Origin: Cladochytrium replicatum | Taxonomy: Eukaryota; Chytridiomycota; Chytridiomycetes; Cladochytriales; Cladochytriaceae | NCBI GenBank assembly: GCA_025526935.1 | Contig: JAHLKD010000110.1 | Span: 111,447 to 175,446 of the forward strand | DNA length: 64,000 nucleotides | Direction: 5' to 3' | Shown here: positions 53,361 to 63,300 of the stretch, piece by piece | Layout: the number at the start of each line of letters is the position of its first letter | Position numbering within the stretch: the first letter of the stretch is position 1 | Notes under the pieces: model-generated | Told to the model about the DNA's origin: nothing | Database searches by the model: none | The model's input: only the letters and a program-made list of their open reading frames with translations | Translations under genes and position numbers: made by a program

Positions 53361-54646
53361 GAGACCTCTCTGCCATGATCATTTGCACCTCACCTCCGGT
53401 TATCCATCGCAACTGTGAGCCTTGTACCCCTGCTGCCCTTCTTTTCACCTCTGCTCCTCTCTCCCTTAGCTCTCCATTGACCCTCTCACCTGCTTCTCTT
53501 CTGAGCAGTCTGCTGACTAGCAGGGGCTACTCCTCTGCTCATCCCTTATCTCTCTCACTTGCCTCTGCTCTGCCTTCTGACTTTGCAAGTTCCCTGACCT
53601 TCCTAAAGTGCTCTGCACTTCTATTGCGCTCCATTTCTGCTCTCTCCCCTGCTACCCTCAACCCTGATCTGCTTCCAACTCTCCCTGCTTCTCCTCCACA
53701 TTTACACGTTGCTGCCACCTGTGCCCTTGGTGCCACCAACACTGCCACCAGCACTGCCCCTGGTGCCACCCACACTGCCACCACCACTCTTGACAGTTCA
53801 GCCACCTGCTCAGCCCCATCTCCAGCCTCATCACCTGCCACCAATGATTCCATGAATGAGCTTACTTGTTCGCACTTCCTCTTGGACGACCTGCCGACCT
53901 CGCATAGAAGCTTCAAATTTGTCAAAGAATGTGCCGAATCCTTCACTACTCTCCGATTTTCTGGTTTTACTCGTCGCCCAATCAGGGACCTTCGTGTGTT
54001 GCTTCGCAAAGATCTTCCGTATACTGCTTACCATGGCATCCGCTACATCTCATTTCTCGGCTCTGATTCTGTTGAATTTCTTTGTCGTTCTTATGCTGCT
54101 GATCTGATCCGCAAACACATACCTGGTCGAGAAATCACTGATTTGGATGTGTCCCCTCCTTCGTATTCTGACAGTTCCGACTCTCTGCAACGCTATGACT
54201 CTCTGCTCCATCGAAGTGCCAAGGCGATTGCTACTACGTCTGAGCCAGCTGTTGCATTGTTCTACCGCAATCTTGTTGATCCGTCTCATCTTTCTACACT
54301 GTTGCATCTCGCTCGATTATATGCCCCTTCGATGACCTCAGCTTCTGACCTTCGTTTGACCCAGTGATTTGCTCTTTGCTGTTATATTCTTCACAATGTT
54401 GAGTGTTCTTTCTTTTCTTTATCCCTCACCTGTATTTGACACCTGAGCAGAGCCTGACGGGTAGTCACAGGAATGAGTTTTTAAGATCTCTGATTTCTAT
54501 TTCGCTTTGCCCTCTGACTTGCGCGCTTCCCTATGTGCTGGTCCACGACCATCTTGTAAGGCACTTTGGGTGTTGTTTATTGTTATGCATTGTATGTGCA
54601 AATAAATAAATAATATTGTTCAAAAAAAAAAAAAAAAAAAAAAAAA
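53361..54646 (+). mobile_element. ORF1-only LINE derivative (non-autonomous)
   Basis: Begins with GACCTCTCT (53363), also seen at the start of the next LINE (54948). It contains one intact ORF1 (listed separately) and passes directly, after ~70 bp, to the LINE 3' UTR: 'TGACGGGTAGTCACAGG', 'CTTCCCTATGTGCTGGTCC', 'CCATCTTGTAAGGCACTTTG', 'AAATAAATAATATTGTTC', then a ~25-nt poly(A). ORF2 (endonuclease and reverse transcriptase) is absent without visible remnants. It therefore depends on enzymes of a full-length relative. Confidence 0.8.
53375..54367 (+). CDS. LINE ORF1 protein, intact, in ORF2-less element
   Basis: 330 codons without interruption. The N-terminal half is Ser/Thr/Ala/Leu/Pro-rich low complexity, with repeated 'GATNTATSTAPGATHTATTT'-like units. 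From ~170 a folded part follows: 'RRPIRDLRVLLRKDL', 'HGIRYISFLGSDSVEFLCRS', 'ADLIRKHIPGREITDLDVSP' and 'SEPAVALFYRNLVDPSHLST'. The same blocks occur in ORF1 of the neighbouring LINE ('RDIRHISFIGRNTAEFICTS', 'ADKLRKDIFPGDEVPVDLFD', 'HDPAVFHYLRSNL'), so this is the nucleic-acid-binding ORF1 protein family of these LINEs. It lacks a CCHC zinc knuckle. The exact start is uncertain; ATG at 53375 is the first. Confidence 0.75.
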   Translation: MIICTSPPVIHRNCEPCTPAALLFTSAPLSLSSPLTLSPASLLSSLLTSRGYSSAHPLSLSLASALPSDFASSLTFLKCSALLLRSISALSPATLNPDLLPTLPASPPHLHVAATCALGATNTATSTAPGATHTATTTLDSSATCSAPSPASSPATNDSMNELTCSHFLLDDLPTSHRSFKFVKECAESFTTLRFSGFTRRPIRDLRVLLRKDLPYTAYHGIRYISFLGSDSVEFLCRSYAADLIRKHIPGREITDLDVSPPSYSDSSDSLQRYDSLLHRSAKAIATTSEPAVALFYRNLVDPSHLSTLLHLARLYAPSMTSASDLRLTQ

Positions 54647-54651
54647 AGACC

Positions 54652-54947
54652 TCATAGTGGCTCAGTCGGTACGAATGCGACTTTTCGAAGCTAAACTCCG
54701 CGGTTCGAATCCTATAGGGGACTGGATTCGAATTTCCTACGAAATATATCTCTCGCAATATCGTGTCACGTGCAAGTACCGCGCCACACCTCCTTCGATT
54801 CGCCATTGCCTTCGCTCCTCTTTCCTACGGCTCGCACGGCTCCCCAAGTACTGAAGATTCCAAATCTTGGTTGAAGTACACGTGGGTGACATGTACTGAT
54901 TAAGCATTGTCAATACATGTTATAACATTCAAAAAAAAAAAAAAAAA
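54652..54947 (+). mobile_element. tRNA-derived SINE, copy 1
   Basis: About 296 bp between the poly(A) of the ORF1-only element and the next LINE. The head is tRNA-like with an A box TGGCTCAGTCGG and an exact B box GGTTCGAATCC, 34 nt apart, i.e. an internal Pol III promoter. The body (54720-54925) is unrelated to the LINE and ends 'ATACATGTTATAACATTC' plus A17. ~95% similar to the copy at 60001-60300. GACC stands just before the head and again after the poly(A) (AGGACCTCT), consistent with a short target duplication in the tail-head junction of two LINEs. Confidence 0.85.
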
Positions 54948-54949
54948 GG

Positions 54950-54952
<3 letters not shown>

Positions 54953-55018
<66 letters not shown>

Positions 55019-55042
55019 TCTCTCACTCTCTCTCACTCTCTC
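54953..55042. repeat. (CT)n microsatellite at LINE 5' end
   Basis: Almost pure CT dinucleotide tract with a few CA interruptions. The same kind of tract starts the LINE at 60328 and, in reverse, the fragment at 12200. Confidence 0.95.
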
Positions 55043-55048
55043 AAATCA

Positions 55049-56446
55049 ATGCCGCCTCCCAGCGCTCCGCCTGCGCAGCCGCCCGCCGCGCCGCCCGCCG
55101 CACCCCCCTCAAAAATTTTCATCGCTTCTGGCCGTGCTCGCTCCCGTGCTCCCTCTGTGTCCCACCCTCGCGCCCCTCAGGAAAACATTCCTGACTCTCA
55201 GCCCAGCAACTTTGATGGAGAAAATTTTCTGTGGGCAGATGAAGTGAATTCTCCTCGCGAATCACGTGACTCACGATCACGTGACCAAGCGTCATCCACT
55301 TTAGAACCGCCTCGAATTAGAGGAAGATCCCCCGCAAGTGTCGTTGATGTTCACATGAATGATACAGTCGAAATGTCACTTACCCTTGCTGATGCTGATC
55401 CCAAAGGGAAACGTCGAGCATCAAAATCACCCCCGACTTGCCGACCTGCCTCTCGTGCCAGGGTCGAGAAGAATGCCTCTGCAGCTGATCATGCTACCTC
55501 TCCCTTGCCTACTCCTCGTGACCGATTCTTGGATGCTCTGCATATGCTGGCCCCTGCTCAAACTTCTGGATCTCATCCATTAGTGATGTCTGCTTTCACT
55601 CGTGCAATGCAATTTCTCCCAGTATTGGAACCAGAGACTGAGGCTGCCTTCTTTGCTGCATTGACTATTGCTGTAGTTCCGTTGGTTGAAACTATCAGCT
55701 GCCCTCCTGCTGCTGTCTCTGCCGTGCCTTCCTATGCTCAAGTTGCGAGTGCTAGCCGACCGCCACCTGCCCCTGCTACTCGCAATCCTGGGCCTTTCAG
55801 CACTGCAAAATTTGCCTCTCGTGCATCAAATGCTATTGTTCGTATTGAAGCTGCCGAAGCAGATGCTCAACCCGCCCTTTATCGCTCAGTGGTTGCTGGA
55901 GTGGACCCCCTATCTCGCAGATCACTACGGCCACCCAGATTGGTGATTGATTACCCGGCTGAGTCACCAATTTTGATCAATCCTCCTCAGCCTGTTCGTG
56001 ATCGTGCTGCTGGTTTTGCTACTGTGAGGTTTAAGGAAATTAGTCGTCAGCCACTTAATCAGCTCCGCACTCTGATTAATCGAATTTCTGGAAACCCTCA
56101 ATTTTCCCGTGACATTCGTCATATTAGTTTTATTGGGCGTAACACTGCTGAGTTTATTTGTACTTCTGACTGTGCTGACAAGCTCCGCAAGGACATTTTT
56201 CCAGGTGATGAGGTGCCCGTTGATCTTTTTGACCCTGGGCAGCTTCGTTCTGGGTCTGTTCAATCACTTGAGCAACGTCAAGTTGCTGTAGCAAAGGCTG
56301 TTCACAAAAGATTTGCTCACCTCTTGCGAATTACTCATGATCCTGCAGTTTTTCATTATCTTCGTTCTAATCTTCCTGCTGCAGACTTTGAAGCTACTGT
56401 TTCTTTAGCCCGTTCTTCGCGTTCTGAACCTACATCTCGCAATTAA
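55049..56446 (+). CDS. LINE ORF1 protein
   Basis: 465 aa. The N-terminus is Pro/Ala-rich ('MPPPSAPPAQPPAAPPAAPP'), followed by a Ser/Arg-rich stretch and a conserved C-terminal region: 'RQPLNQLRTLINRISG', 'RDIRHISFIGRNTAEFICTS', 'SLEQRQVAVAKAVHKRFAHL'. It is presumably the chaperone/RNA-binding protein that coats LINE RNA. Its stop overlaps the ORF2 start as TAATG (TAA 56444-56446, ATG 56446-56448), a layout used for termination-reinitiation in several LINEs. No zinc knuckle. It is open throughout. Confidence 0.8.
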   Translation: MPPPSAPPAQPPAAPPAAPPSKIFIASGRARSRAPSVSHPRAPQENIPDSQPSNFDGENFLWADEVNSPRESRDSRSRDQASSTLEPPRIRGRSPASVVDVHMNDTVEMSLTLADADPKGKRRASKSPPTCRPASRARVEKNASAADHATSPLPTPRDRFLDALHMLAPAQTSGSHPLVMSAFTRAMQFLPVLEPETEAAFFAALTIAVVPLVETISCPPAAVSAVPSYAQVASASRPPPAPATRNPGPFSTAKFASRASNAIVRIEAAEADAQPALYRSVVAGVDPLSRRSLRPPRLVIDYPAESPILINPPQPVRDRAAGFATVRFKEISRQPLNQLRTLINRISGNPQFSRDIRHISFIGRNTAEFICTSDCADKLRKDIFPGDEVPVDLFDPGQLRSGSVQSLEQRQVAVAKAVHKRFAHLLRITHDPAVFHYLRSNLPAADFEATVSLARSSRSEPTSRN

Positions 56447-59400
56447 TGTGGACTTTTCGTTCTGGAACCTTCAACTGTAGAGGTTTGCCTCTGGATTTTT
56501 CAGATTTACTTGCTTGGCTTGTTACTCATCAGCTTGATTTTTTAGTTTTAACAGAAACTCATCAGTTAACTTTAGACAGTGTTTCTTCAGAGTATTTGTT
56601 GTTTGATTCTCGTCCTCCACCAGACGCTCCTTTGGACATCTGGTGTTGCTCTTCTTATTAACCCACATCGTTGCAGTACTTATCAATTTAGGTTGATTGC
56701 ATCAGTTCCTTCTGGGTTTGGTTTGTGGTTTAGGTTTCGTCAGGTCGTGATTGGTGGATTTTATTTTCCCCCACGTTGGACTGCGGAAGACTGTTTGGGT
56801 GCATTATCTGATTTTCCTCAATTTGTTTCGAATTTGGATACACCAGTAGTTTTGATGGGTGACTTCAATTTTAGAACTCAGAGCACTGGTGATCATGTTA
56901 CTAATGCCCGTGCCAGAGCACTTCTTCCTTTTTTACAGCCCACTCACTTTCATTGGTTGTCCCAGCTTCTTCTTCAGCTCGTCGCCCAACTTTTCGTTCC
57001 CACTTAGGGAGTTCAATTATTGATTTGTTTTTTGCTTCTACTTATGTGACAGCTTCCTCTTATTTAGTGCATGATCAACCCCAGTCTATGGCTCCCCATC
57101 CTTCAGACCATTTTGCAGTGACCTGTTCATTTTCTTTAGCTGGCCCAGATCCTCAGGCCACTGTGCCTCCTCCTCTACCTTCTTGGAATCTCCCATTGTT
57201 AAAGGATGAAGTTATTCGTAAGTCGCACAGAGAAACTGCTAAGATTCTGCTTCCTCCAACATCAGAGGCGCTAACAGCAGCATTGGAACCACTTCAGGTC
57301 CCTGTGGGGACTTCTCTTTCTCGTGCAGTGGCCCAGGGAGCAATTGATTCCGCATTTCAAATTATAGTTGATTTTGTTGAGGCAACAGCAGTTCTGACAT
57401 TGGGACCACCAACACCTCGTCGTAGAGCACCAGCGACCACTCCTTTGCCCCCTGAGATTGCTTTGTTGCGTAGTAAGGCTCGTTCAGCATTCCGTGACTA
57501 TTATTCCCTCTTTCACCACAATTCTTCTGACCCTCTTCTTCCTTTTCTAAGAACTCGCCAACGTGATAGTCACAAAGCATTCAAATCAGCTCTGAGATCA
57601 CACAGGTGTAAGACAAAAGCAAATTTTTTTGATGACCCTAGTTCTTCATCAGTGCCTTCTCTTCTGAAACATGTGTCTCATGCTCGGCGCTGCGCTAACT
57701 TTCGTACTTCAGCTAATGGTTTAGATTTTGATCCTCAGTCTTTAGCCAAATATTCTGATCATTTTGCTAGTGTCTACAATGCTCAAGCTGCTGACCCAGT
57801 TTCACCTTCAATTGTTCTGTGTGATTTTCAGCTGCCATTGGATGTTGAAGCTTTTGTTCTAGCTATTAGGGACTGCCCTTTGGAGTCTGCCCCGGGTCAT
57901 GATCGTCTGCCTGCAGAACTTTATCGCCCAATTTCAGCTATTCTTGCTCCATTGTTCTTGCAACTTTCTCAGTCCATTTTTCGCAGTAGTCTTACACCCA
58001 CTTCATGGAATCTTGGGCTTTTGCACCCAGTTTGGAAGCAACGTGGTACGCTTGGTGATATTACTAATTATCGCCCCATTACTCTTTCGTGTGTTGCCCG
58101 AAAAATTTTTGAACGAGCTTTGTTGCCACATCTTTATTCTGCTATCACGTCTCAACGCCCACTTGATGCTGCCCAAGCGGGATTTCAGTCACACCTGCTC
58201 GGGAATGGAATGTGTTTTTGGTCTTCAGGCATGTATCTCCCGTGCGTCTAATGCCAAGGTTCCTTGGGTTGCTGGTTTTTTAGATATTCAAGCAGCTTAT
58301 GACACCACAAATCGTGCAATTCTTTGGGCTGAGCTTCTTTCTAGGGGAGTACCGTTGCCATTTGTTTTTGTTTTGAAGTCTCTGTTTGATTTTTGTTCTT
58401 CCAGAGTGGTTGTTGCAAATTGTTTTTCAGATGCTTTTGATTTGTTTAGAGGTTTGTTTCAAGGTTCTGTTCTCAGTCCACTTCTCTATATCACTTTTCT
58501 TGATCCTCTACCTGGGCTCCTCCGACCATTTGCCCCACCTATAACACTCTTTCATCCTGCCAAACCACGATATAATTCTTTTTTATTTGCAGATGATTTG
58601 GCCTTGTTTGCAATTACTTTGGATGCTATGCAGGTTCTTCTCTCTGTTTGTGACCAGTTTGCCCAAGCTCGTGGTTTTTCTTTTGCTCCTTTGAAGTCTG
58701 TGATTCTCACAAAAATTCCTATTCCTGCTCATTCGCCTTTGCTTCTTCATGGTCAACCTCTGCCTGTCAAGCCTTCATTTCGTTATCTGGGTTGCTTTTT
58801 TGGAGATACTGGATTTGATGTTTCACTGACTATTTCCCATCGACTTGCCAAAGCGCGCGCAGCTTCTTTTGCTTTGCTTTCTTTTTCAAGGATGTTTGGT
58901 TCTCATTCTCTGGTTGTGGTTCGTCATTTGTTTTTGTCTTTTATTCGACCTACGCTTGAATTTGGTTTATATTTTATTCTTCCCTCTGTTGCTGTTTGCA
59001 AACCAGTTCGGACTTTTATTCACCAATGTTTGTGTCGATTTCTTCGCCTTTCATTTTCCACTTCAATTGCTGGGGTTTTACTGTTTTTTAAGTTTCCTGA
59101 CCTTCAGTTTCGGCTTCAATATCTGCAGTTTCAGATGTTTCAACGTTGGCTGGATGATGATGCCCCTGATATGGTTCACTCTATGTTGTCATTCTTTCTT
59201 CACCAGGGAAAGCACTTTCGTTGTTCTCCTGTCCCTTTCAACAATCACTTCCTCTTCCCGGCTGCAAATGTTGTAGTTCCCAAACCTTCTGATGTTATCG
59301 CAAATCACTTTCACCAAGTAGCCTCATCTGCCTATGGTTCTATAGCTGCTAGCTTTGCTCCCCTTGCATCTGCACACCCTCATGCGCTAGCAATTGCTCC

Positions 59401-59758
59401 TCCATGCTTCCCTATTTCGTCAATCTTGAGGCTTCTGCAGTATCGCCTTGGACGTTTGTTTTATCACCCCCGCAAGCAGTGTTGTCACTGCCGCACTGCA
59501 ACTCTCTCTAGATCTCATGTTTCAGAATGTTTGCGTCTTGACCTATTGTTGCCTCCTGTTCCTGTTCCTGTTTTACAACTTCCGCTTGACGTTGCAATTG
59601 ATAGCCTTCGTCCACTTCGCATTGTCAACCCAGCGAATCTTGCACCGTGGTATCTAGTTTTTCGTTGTCTCCATAAGATTTGGCTTCACTGTATGGGTCT
59701 GCCATTAGAAGTTTCCCCTCCAGACTCCCTCTTTGGCCCTGCATTTGTGGATCTTTAA
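56446..59758 (+). pseudogene. LINE ORF2 (endonuclease-reverse transcriptase), frameshifted
   Basis: Starts 'MWTFRSGTFNCRGLPLDFSD'. The AP-endonuclease domain has 'FLVLTETHQL', 'VVLMGDFNFR' and 'APHPSDHFAV' (the catalytic SDH). The reverse transcriptase has 'GDITNYRPITLSCVARKIFE', 'FLDIQAAYDTTN' (motif A), 'RGLFQGSVLSPLLY' (motif B) and 'FLFADDLALF' (motif C, FADD). A CCHC-like knuckle 'CCHCRTATLSRSHVSEC' lies near the C-terminus. The frame changes near 56637, within the T-run around 56930, and near 58190; none is a splice site. Apart from these lesions the protein would be ~1100 aa, the usual size. So this copy should be inactive, unless the shifts are assembly errors. Confidence 0.88.
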
Positions 59759-60000
59759 CGTTTTCTTTTCTCATTATTTATTACTCACCTGTTTTTTGGC
59801 ACCTTAGCAGTATCTGACGGGTTGCCACAGGTTTGAGTTTACATTCTCTGTTTTGCTTTGTTGCTTTTCCTTATGCTGCGCACGCTTCCCTATGTGCTGG
59901 TCCATGACCATCTTGTAAGGCACTTTGGGTGTTGTTTTTTGTTATGCACTGTATGTGCAAAATAAATAATAATATTGTTAAAAAAAAAAAAAAAAAAAAA

Positions 60001-60300
60001 TCATAGTGGCTCAGTCGGTACGAATGCGACTTTTCGAAGCTAAACTCCGCGGTTCGAATCCTATAGGGGACTGGATTCGAATTTCCTACGAAATATATCT
60101 CTCGCAATATCGTGCACGTGCAAGTACCGCGCCACACCTCCTTCGCATCGCCATTGCCTTGCCGCTTCCTCTTTCCTACGGCTCGCACGGGCTTCCCCAA
60201 GTACTGAAGATTTCCAAATCTTGGTGCAGTACACGTGGGTGACATGTACTGATTAAGCATTGTCAATACATGTTATAACATTCAAAAAAAAAAAAAAAAA
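60001..60300 (+). mobile_element. tRNA-derived SINE, copy 2
   Basis: Begins TCATAGTGGCTCAGTCGG directly after the LINE poly(A), with the same A box and B box (GGTTCGAATCC at about 60050) and body as the copy at 54652, and ends in A17. Differences are small: CGTGCACG against CGTGTCACG, and an extra CCG/TTC near 60160. Both copies lie in the same orientation, each exactly between a LINE tail and the next LINE head. Confidence 0.85.
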
Positions 60301-60323
60301 CTTCGCTCCCAGTTGCGGTACCC

Positions 60324-60368
<45 letters not shown>

Positions 60369-63300
60369 CCTCTATCTCTTCTCTCACTCTCAACCACTCT
60401 CTCTCTCAAAAATCACTGCGCCCTCCCAGCGCTCCGCATTGCGCAGCCGCCTGATGCCGCCGCATGCCCCGCCGCACCGCCCACGCACCCCCCTGTGCCC
60501 CTGATGGACTTTCTGGTGGCACCGTGGATTTTTGAGGCCGTTCGCACCCCCGTGCCTCCTCTGTTGAAAATTCCGCTCCACAGCTTCCATTCTCCGCTCC
60601 TGCCTCTCCAATTCACTGGGCTGATGATGTGAATATGGGGGAGGATGAAAATGCCGAATCACGTGACTTCGATCACGTGACCGACGCGCCAAAAGACCTG
60701 CTGAACATGAATTGCCCCGTGGTCGCTCCCGTTCTCGTTCCGATCACATCTGCCGGTGGTCCGGGTTCTTGCTGCTGTGGCTGCTCCCTCGAGTGTTGCA
60801 TCTCTGGCCGATCTCCGTGTCGTTCTCAGCTCAGATGCGATCTGTTTTGTGCAACCTTTGATCCGTTGGCGATGCTGGATCCTATGCTTGCACATTTGCC
60901 GAGGGACACTCCTGCTGAATTTTTTTAGTGTTTGTCGGTGATATGGCCGAGGATCTGGTGGGTCGCTTTGGGAGGCCGCTGCCTTCGCCTTCACCTCCAT
61001 TGCCCCAGTCTCCCGCCATGATGATGTGGCTGCGCCTGTGTGCCTTCCCCCTAGACAACTGCATGGTAATCCTCAATTCAGGACGATCTTGGGAACTCTG
61101 GTGCTCCTGGCCCTCGCCCCCCGTCTAGTCGACCTGCCCCACGTGGACCTCGTGGTCCACGCACTTATGCCGCTGCTGCTGCCAATGCCCGTGCCCGTGT
61201 GCTTGAGAGTCTCCCCACACTGAGTGCTGAATCTCGTACAGAAGCTGTCAGGACTGCCCTTGCTGGTCATGACCCCACTTCGAATGTCAGCCTTCGTGGC
61301 CCTCGGCCTGTCGTATTCTATCCTCCGACCTCCTCCGCTGCTGGTCTCCCCCACCTGCTGATCTTCAGGCCCGTGTGGATGATTTGACCACTGTGTACAT
61401 CAAGGACATCATGAGACAGCGGCTCGGCTTTTGTGCGGACCATGCTGAGGGCTCTCTTGGCGATAAGGTGGTGCGTGGTATCCGCCACATCAGTTTCGTT
61501 GGTCGCAACATTGCTTCCTTTATCTGTATTCGCTCAACTGCAATTGCTCTCCGTGCGCCTTCTCCACCAGGAAGCTTCCACTGACGAATCAAACCCTGAC
61601 TTTCTTCGCCGAGCCTCTACTCTGCCTTTGGAGCAGCGGGAGGCTGCGGTCAGGGAAGTTGTCACAAGAGATATGCACATATCCTCAGTTCAGTTACTGA
61701 TCCTGCTATTTTCCTGTATGTCCGTGGTCAGCTCCCCATGGATGCTCAGGAAACTGTGCTGGACTGTGCCCGCGGGATTGCGCGTCAGCCTCGCTCAACC
61801 CCTTCGTCAATGATTAGTTTCGAGTTGGTACCTTCAATTGTCGCAATTTGAGCTTTGGAGTTCTTGATTCACTGTTTCGTTTATGCGCGCAAATCACATT
61901 GTTTTTCTGCTCCTGACTGAAACACACCTTTTTCCTTTAGACCCACTGCCTTCTCCCAGATTTGATTTTGACACTCGTTTTTCTCCTGGGTCATCGGGTG
62001 CGAAGGCTGGTGTGGGAGTCTTGATCAATCGCAGTCTTTGTAGACTTTATTCCGTCTCGTTTCTAGTTATGGTGGCACCTCTCTATGGTTTACATTTCGT
62101 GGGCTTTTGGTTGGAGGGTATTATTTGCCTCCTGTGGTATTGCTCAGGACCCTTCCTTGAAGAGTTTATTGCTTCACTTCCTCAACATGTCCCGTCGTCT
62201 CCGTGCCCTGTTCTTTTGTTGGGCGATTTCAATGCCCGTTTTTTAGCTACTGGTGATCATTCTTCAAATCGTAGGGGTAGGTTGTTTGAGCAATTTTTCT
62301 GCCGCTAGTTTCTCTCTAGTTAAGCACCCTTCCTGTCATAACCCCACATTTCTTCTCGCAATGGTGACTCCATTATCGATTTGTTGTTTGTCAATCCTCT
62401 GCTTCAATGTGATCCTATTTCTTACATAGTTCATAGTCGTCTAGCCGACGGCGAGTTTATGCCTTGGGCTTCTGACCATTTTCCGGTTACAGCTGTTTTT
62501 TCTTTTGCTCCTCCCAATGCCAGCGCTCCCTCTGCTGCACCCCCCACAAGCGCTGGGCTGCTCTCATCTGTTGCGTGAACCTGCTGTCTTTCAAGCAATG
62601 GAGGATGTGGGACATTTGTTTTTTGATCCCACCCTTGCTGATGTCAATGCTGCACTCAGTCCAATTTTAGAAGCTCCCGCCTTTGCCCAAATGTCTGTGG
62701 ATTGTTGCACAGGGATGTATTGACTCTGCATTGGATATTATTTTGTCCTTTGTTACTTCATGTGCTGCTTGTGTCATTGGACCCCCCAGTTTAGTTCGCC
62801 GTCGCCCTGCCCTGCCATTGTTGCCGCCGCATTTAGTGGCCTTGCGACGGAGCTACTTACTTGCTCATAAGCACTATTTAGCTGTTTCTTCCTGTGATGA
62901 TCCTGATCCTGGTTTAGTTGAGTATTGCCGCTTGGAGCGTGACCGGCTATCGCGTGAGCGTGTCAAAGCTTTTCGTACTTGGTCTCTTTCTCAGCGAGCT
63001 CGAGAGGCTTCTGGCGACAATATGTTTAGTTCTTCTCCTAGTTTCTTTAACCGAGGTTAGCAAAGTTCTTTCCCACCGCGCGTAAGTGTCATCAACGGCG
63101 CTCAGCTGCAAGTGGTTTATTGCTGATCCTGCCTCTTTATCTCATTATCGCAATCACTTTGCCTCCGTTTATCAGACTCAGTTTGCACAATCCTCTGCCA
63201 GTGCAGAACACGTTCGTCTACATGCGCTGAATGATTCTGTGTCAGTTAGTGTTAGTGACTTTGTTTGTGCTATTCGTTCTTCCCCAAACAACTCTGCTCC

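Larger units (their letters stand above)
54948..60000 (+). mobile_element. LINE (APE-type non-LTR retrotransposon), nearly complete
   Basis: 5' end: GGACC then a (CT)n tract of ~85 nt. ORF1 55049-56446, ORF2 56446-59758 (frameshifted), 3' UTR with CTTCCCTATGTGCTGGTCC, CATCTTGTAAGGCACTTTGG and AATAAATAATAATATTGTT, and a ~22-nt poly(A). Gene order (ORF1; ORF2 with AP endonuclease, reverse transcriptase and C-terminal CCHC) fits L1/Tad-like clades. The sequence is otherwise well kept, so insertion may be fairly recent. A second LINE of the same family follows in the same direction after a SINE. Confidence 0.92.

Noticed and set aside
53188-53448. Minus-strand frame 'RRAAGVQGSQLRW' overlapping the tRNA
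   Set aside because: It crosses the tRNA gene and the LINE start, and no protein feature supports it.
54652-54720. Functional tRNA gene at the SINE head
   Set aside because: A and B boxes are perfect, but acceptor and anticodon stems do not pair well, and the same head repeats with a poly(A)-tailed body, so it is a SINE.
59871-60266. Minus-strand frame of 131 codons across a LINE tail and SINE
   Set aside because: It is the reverse of poly(A), 3' UTR and SINE sequence. It recurs at 54531-54806 only because the repeats recur.
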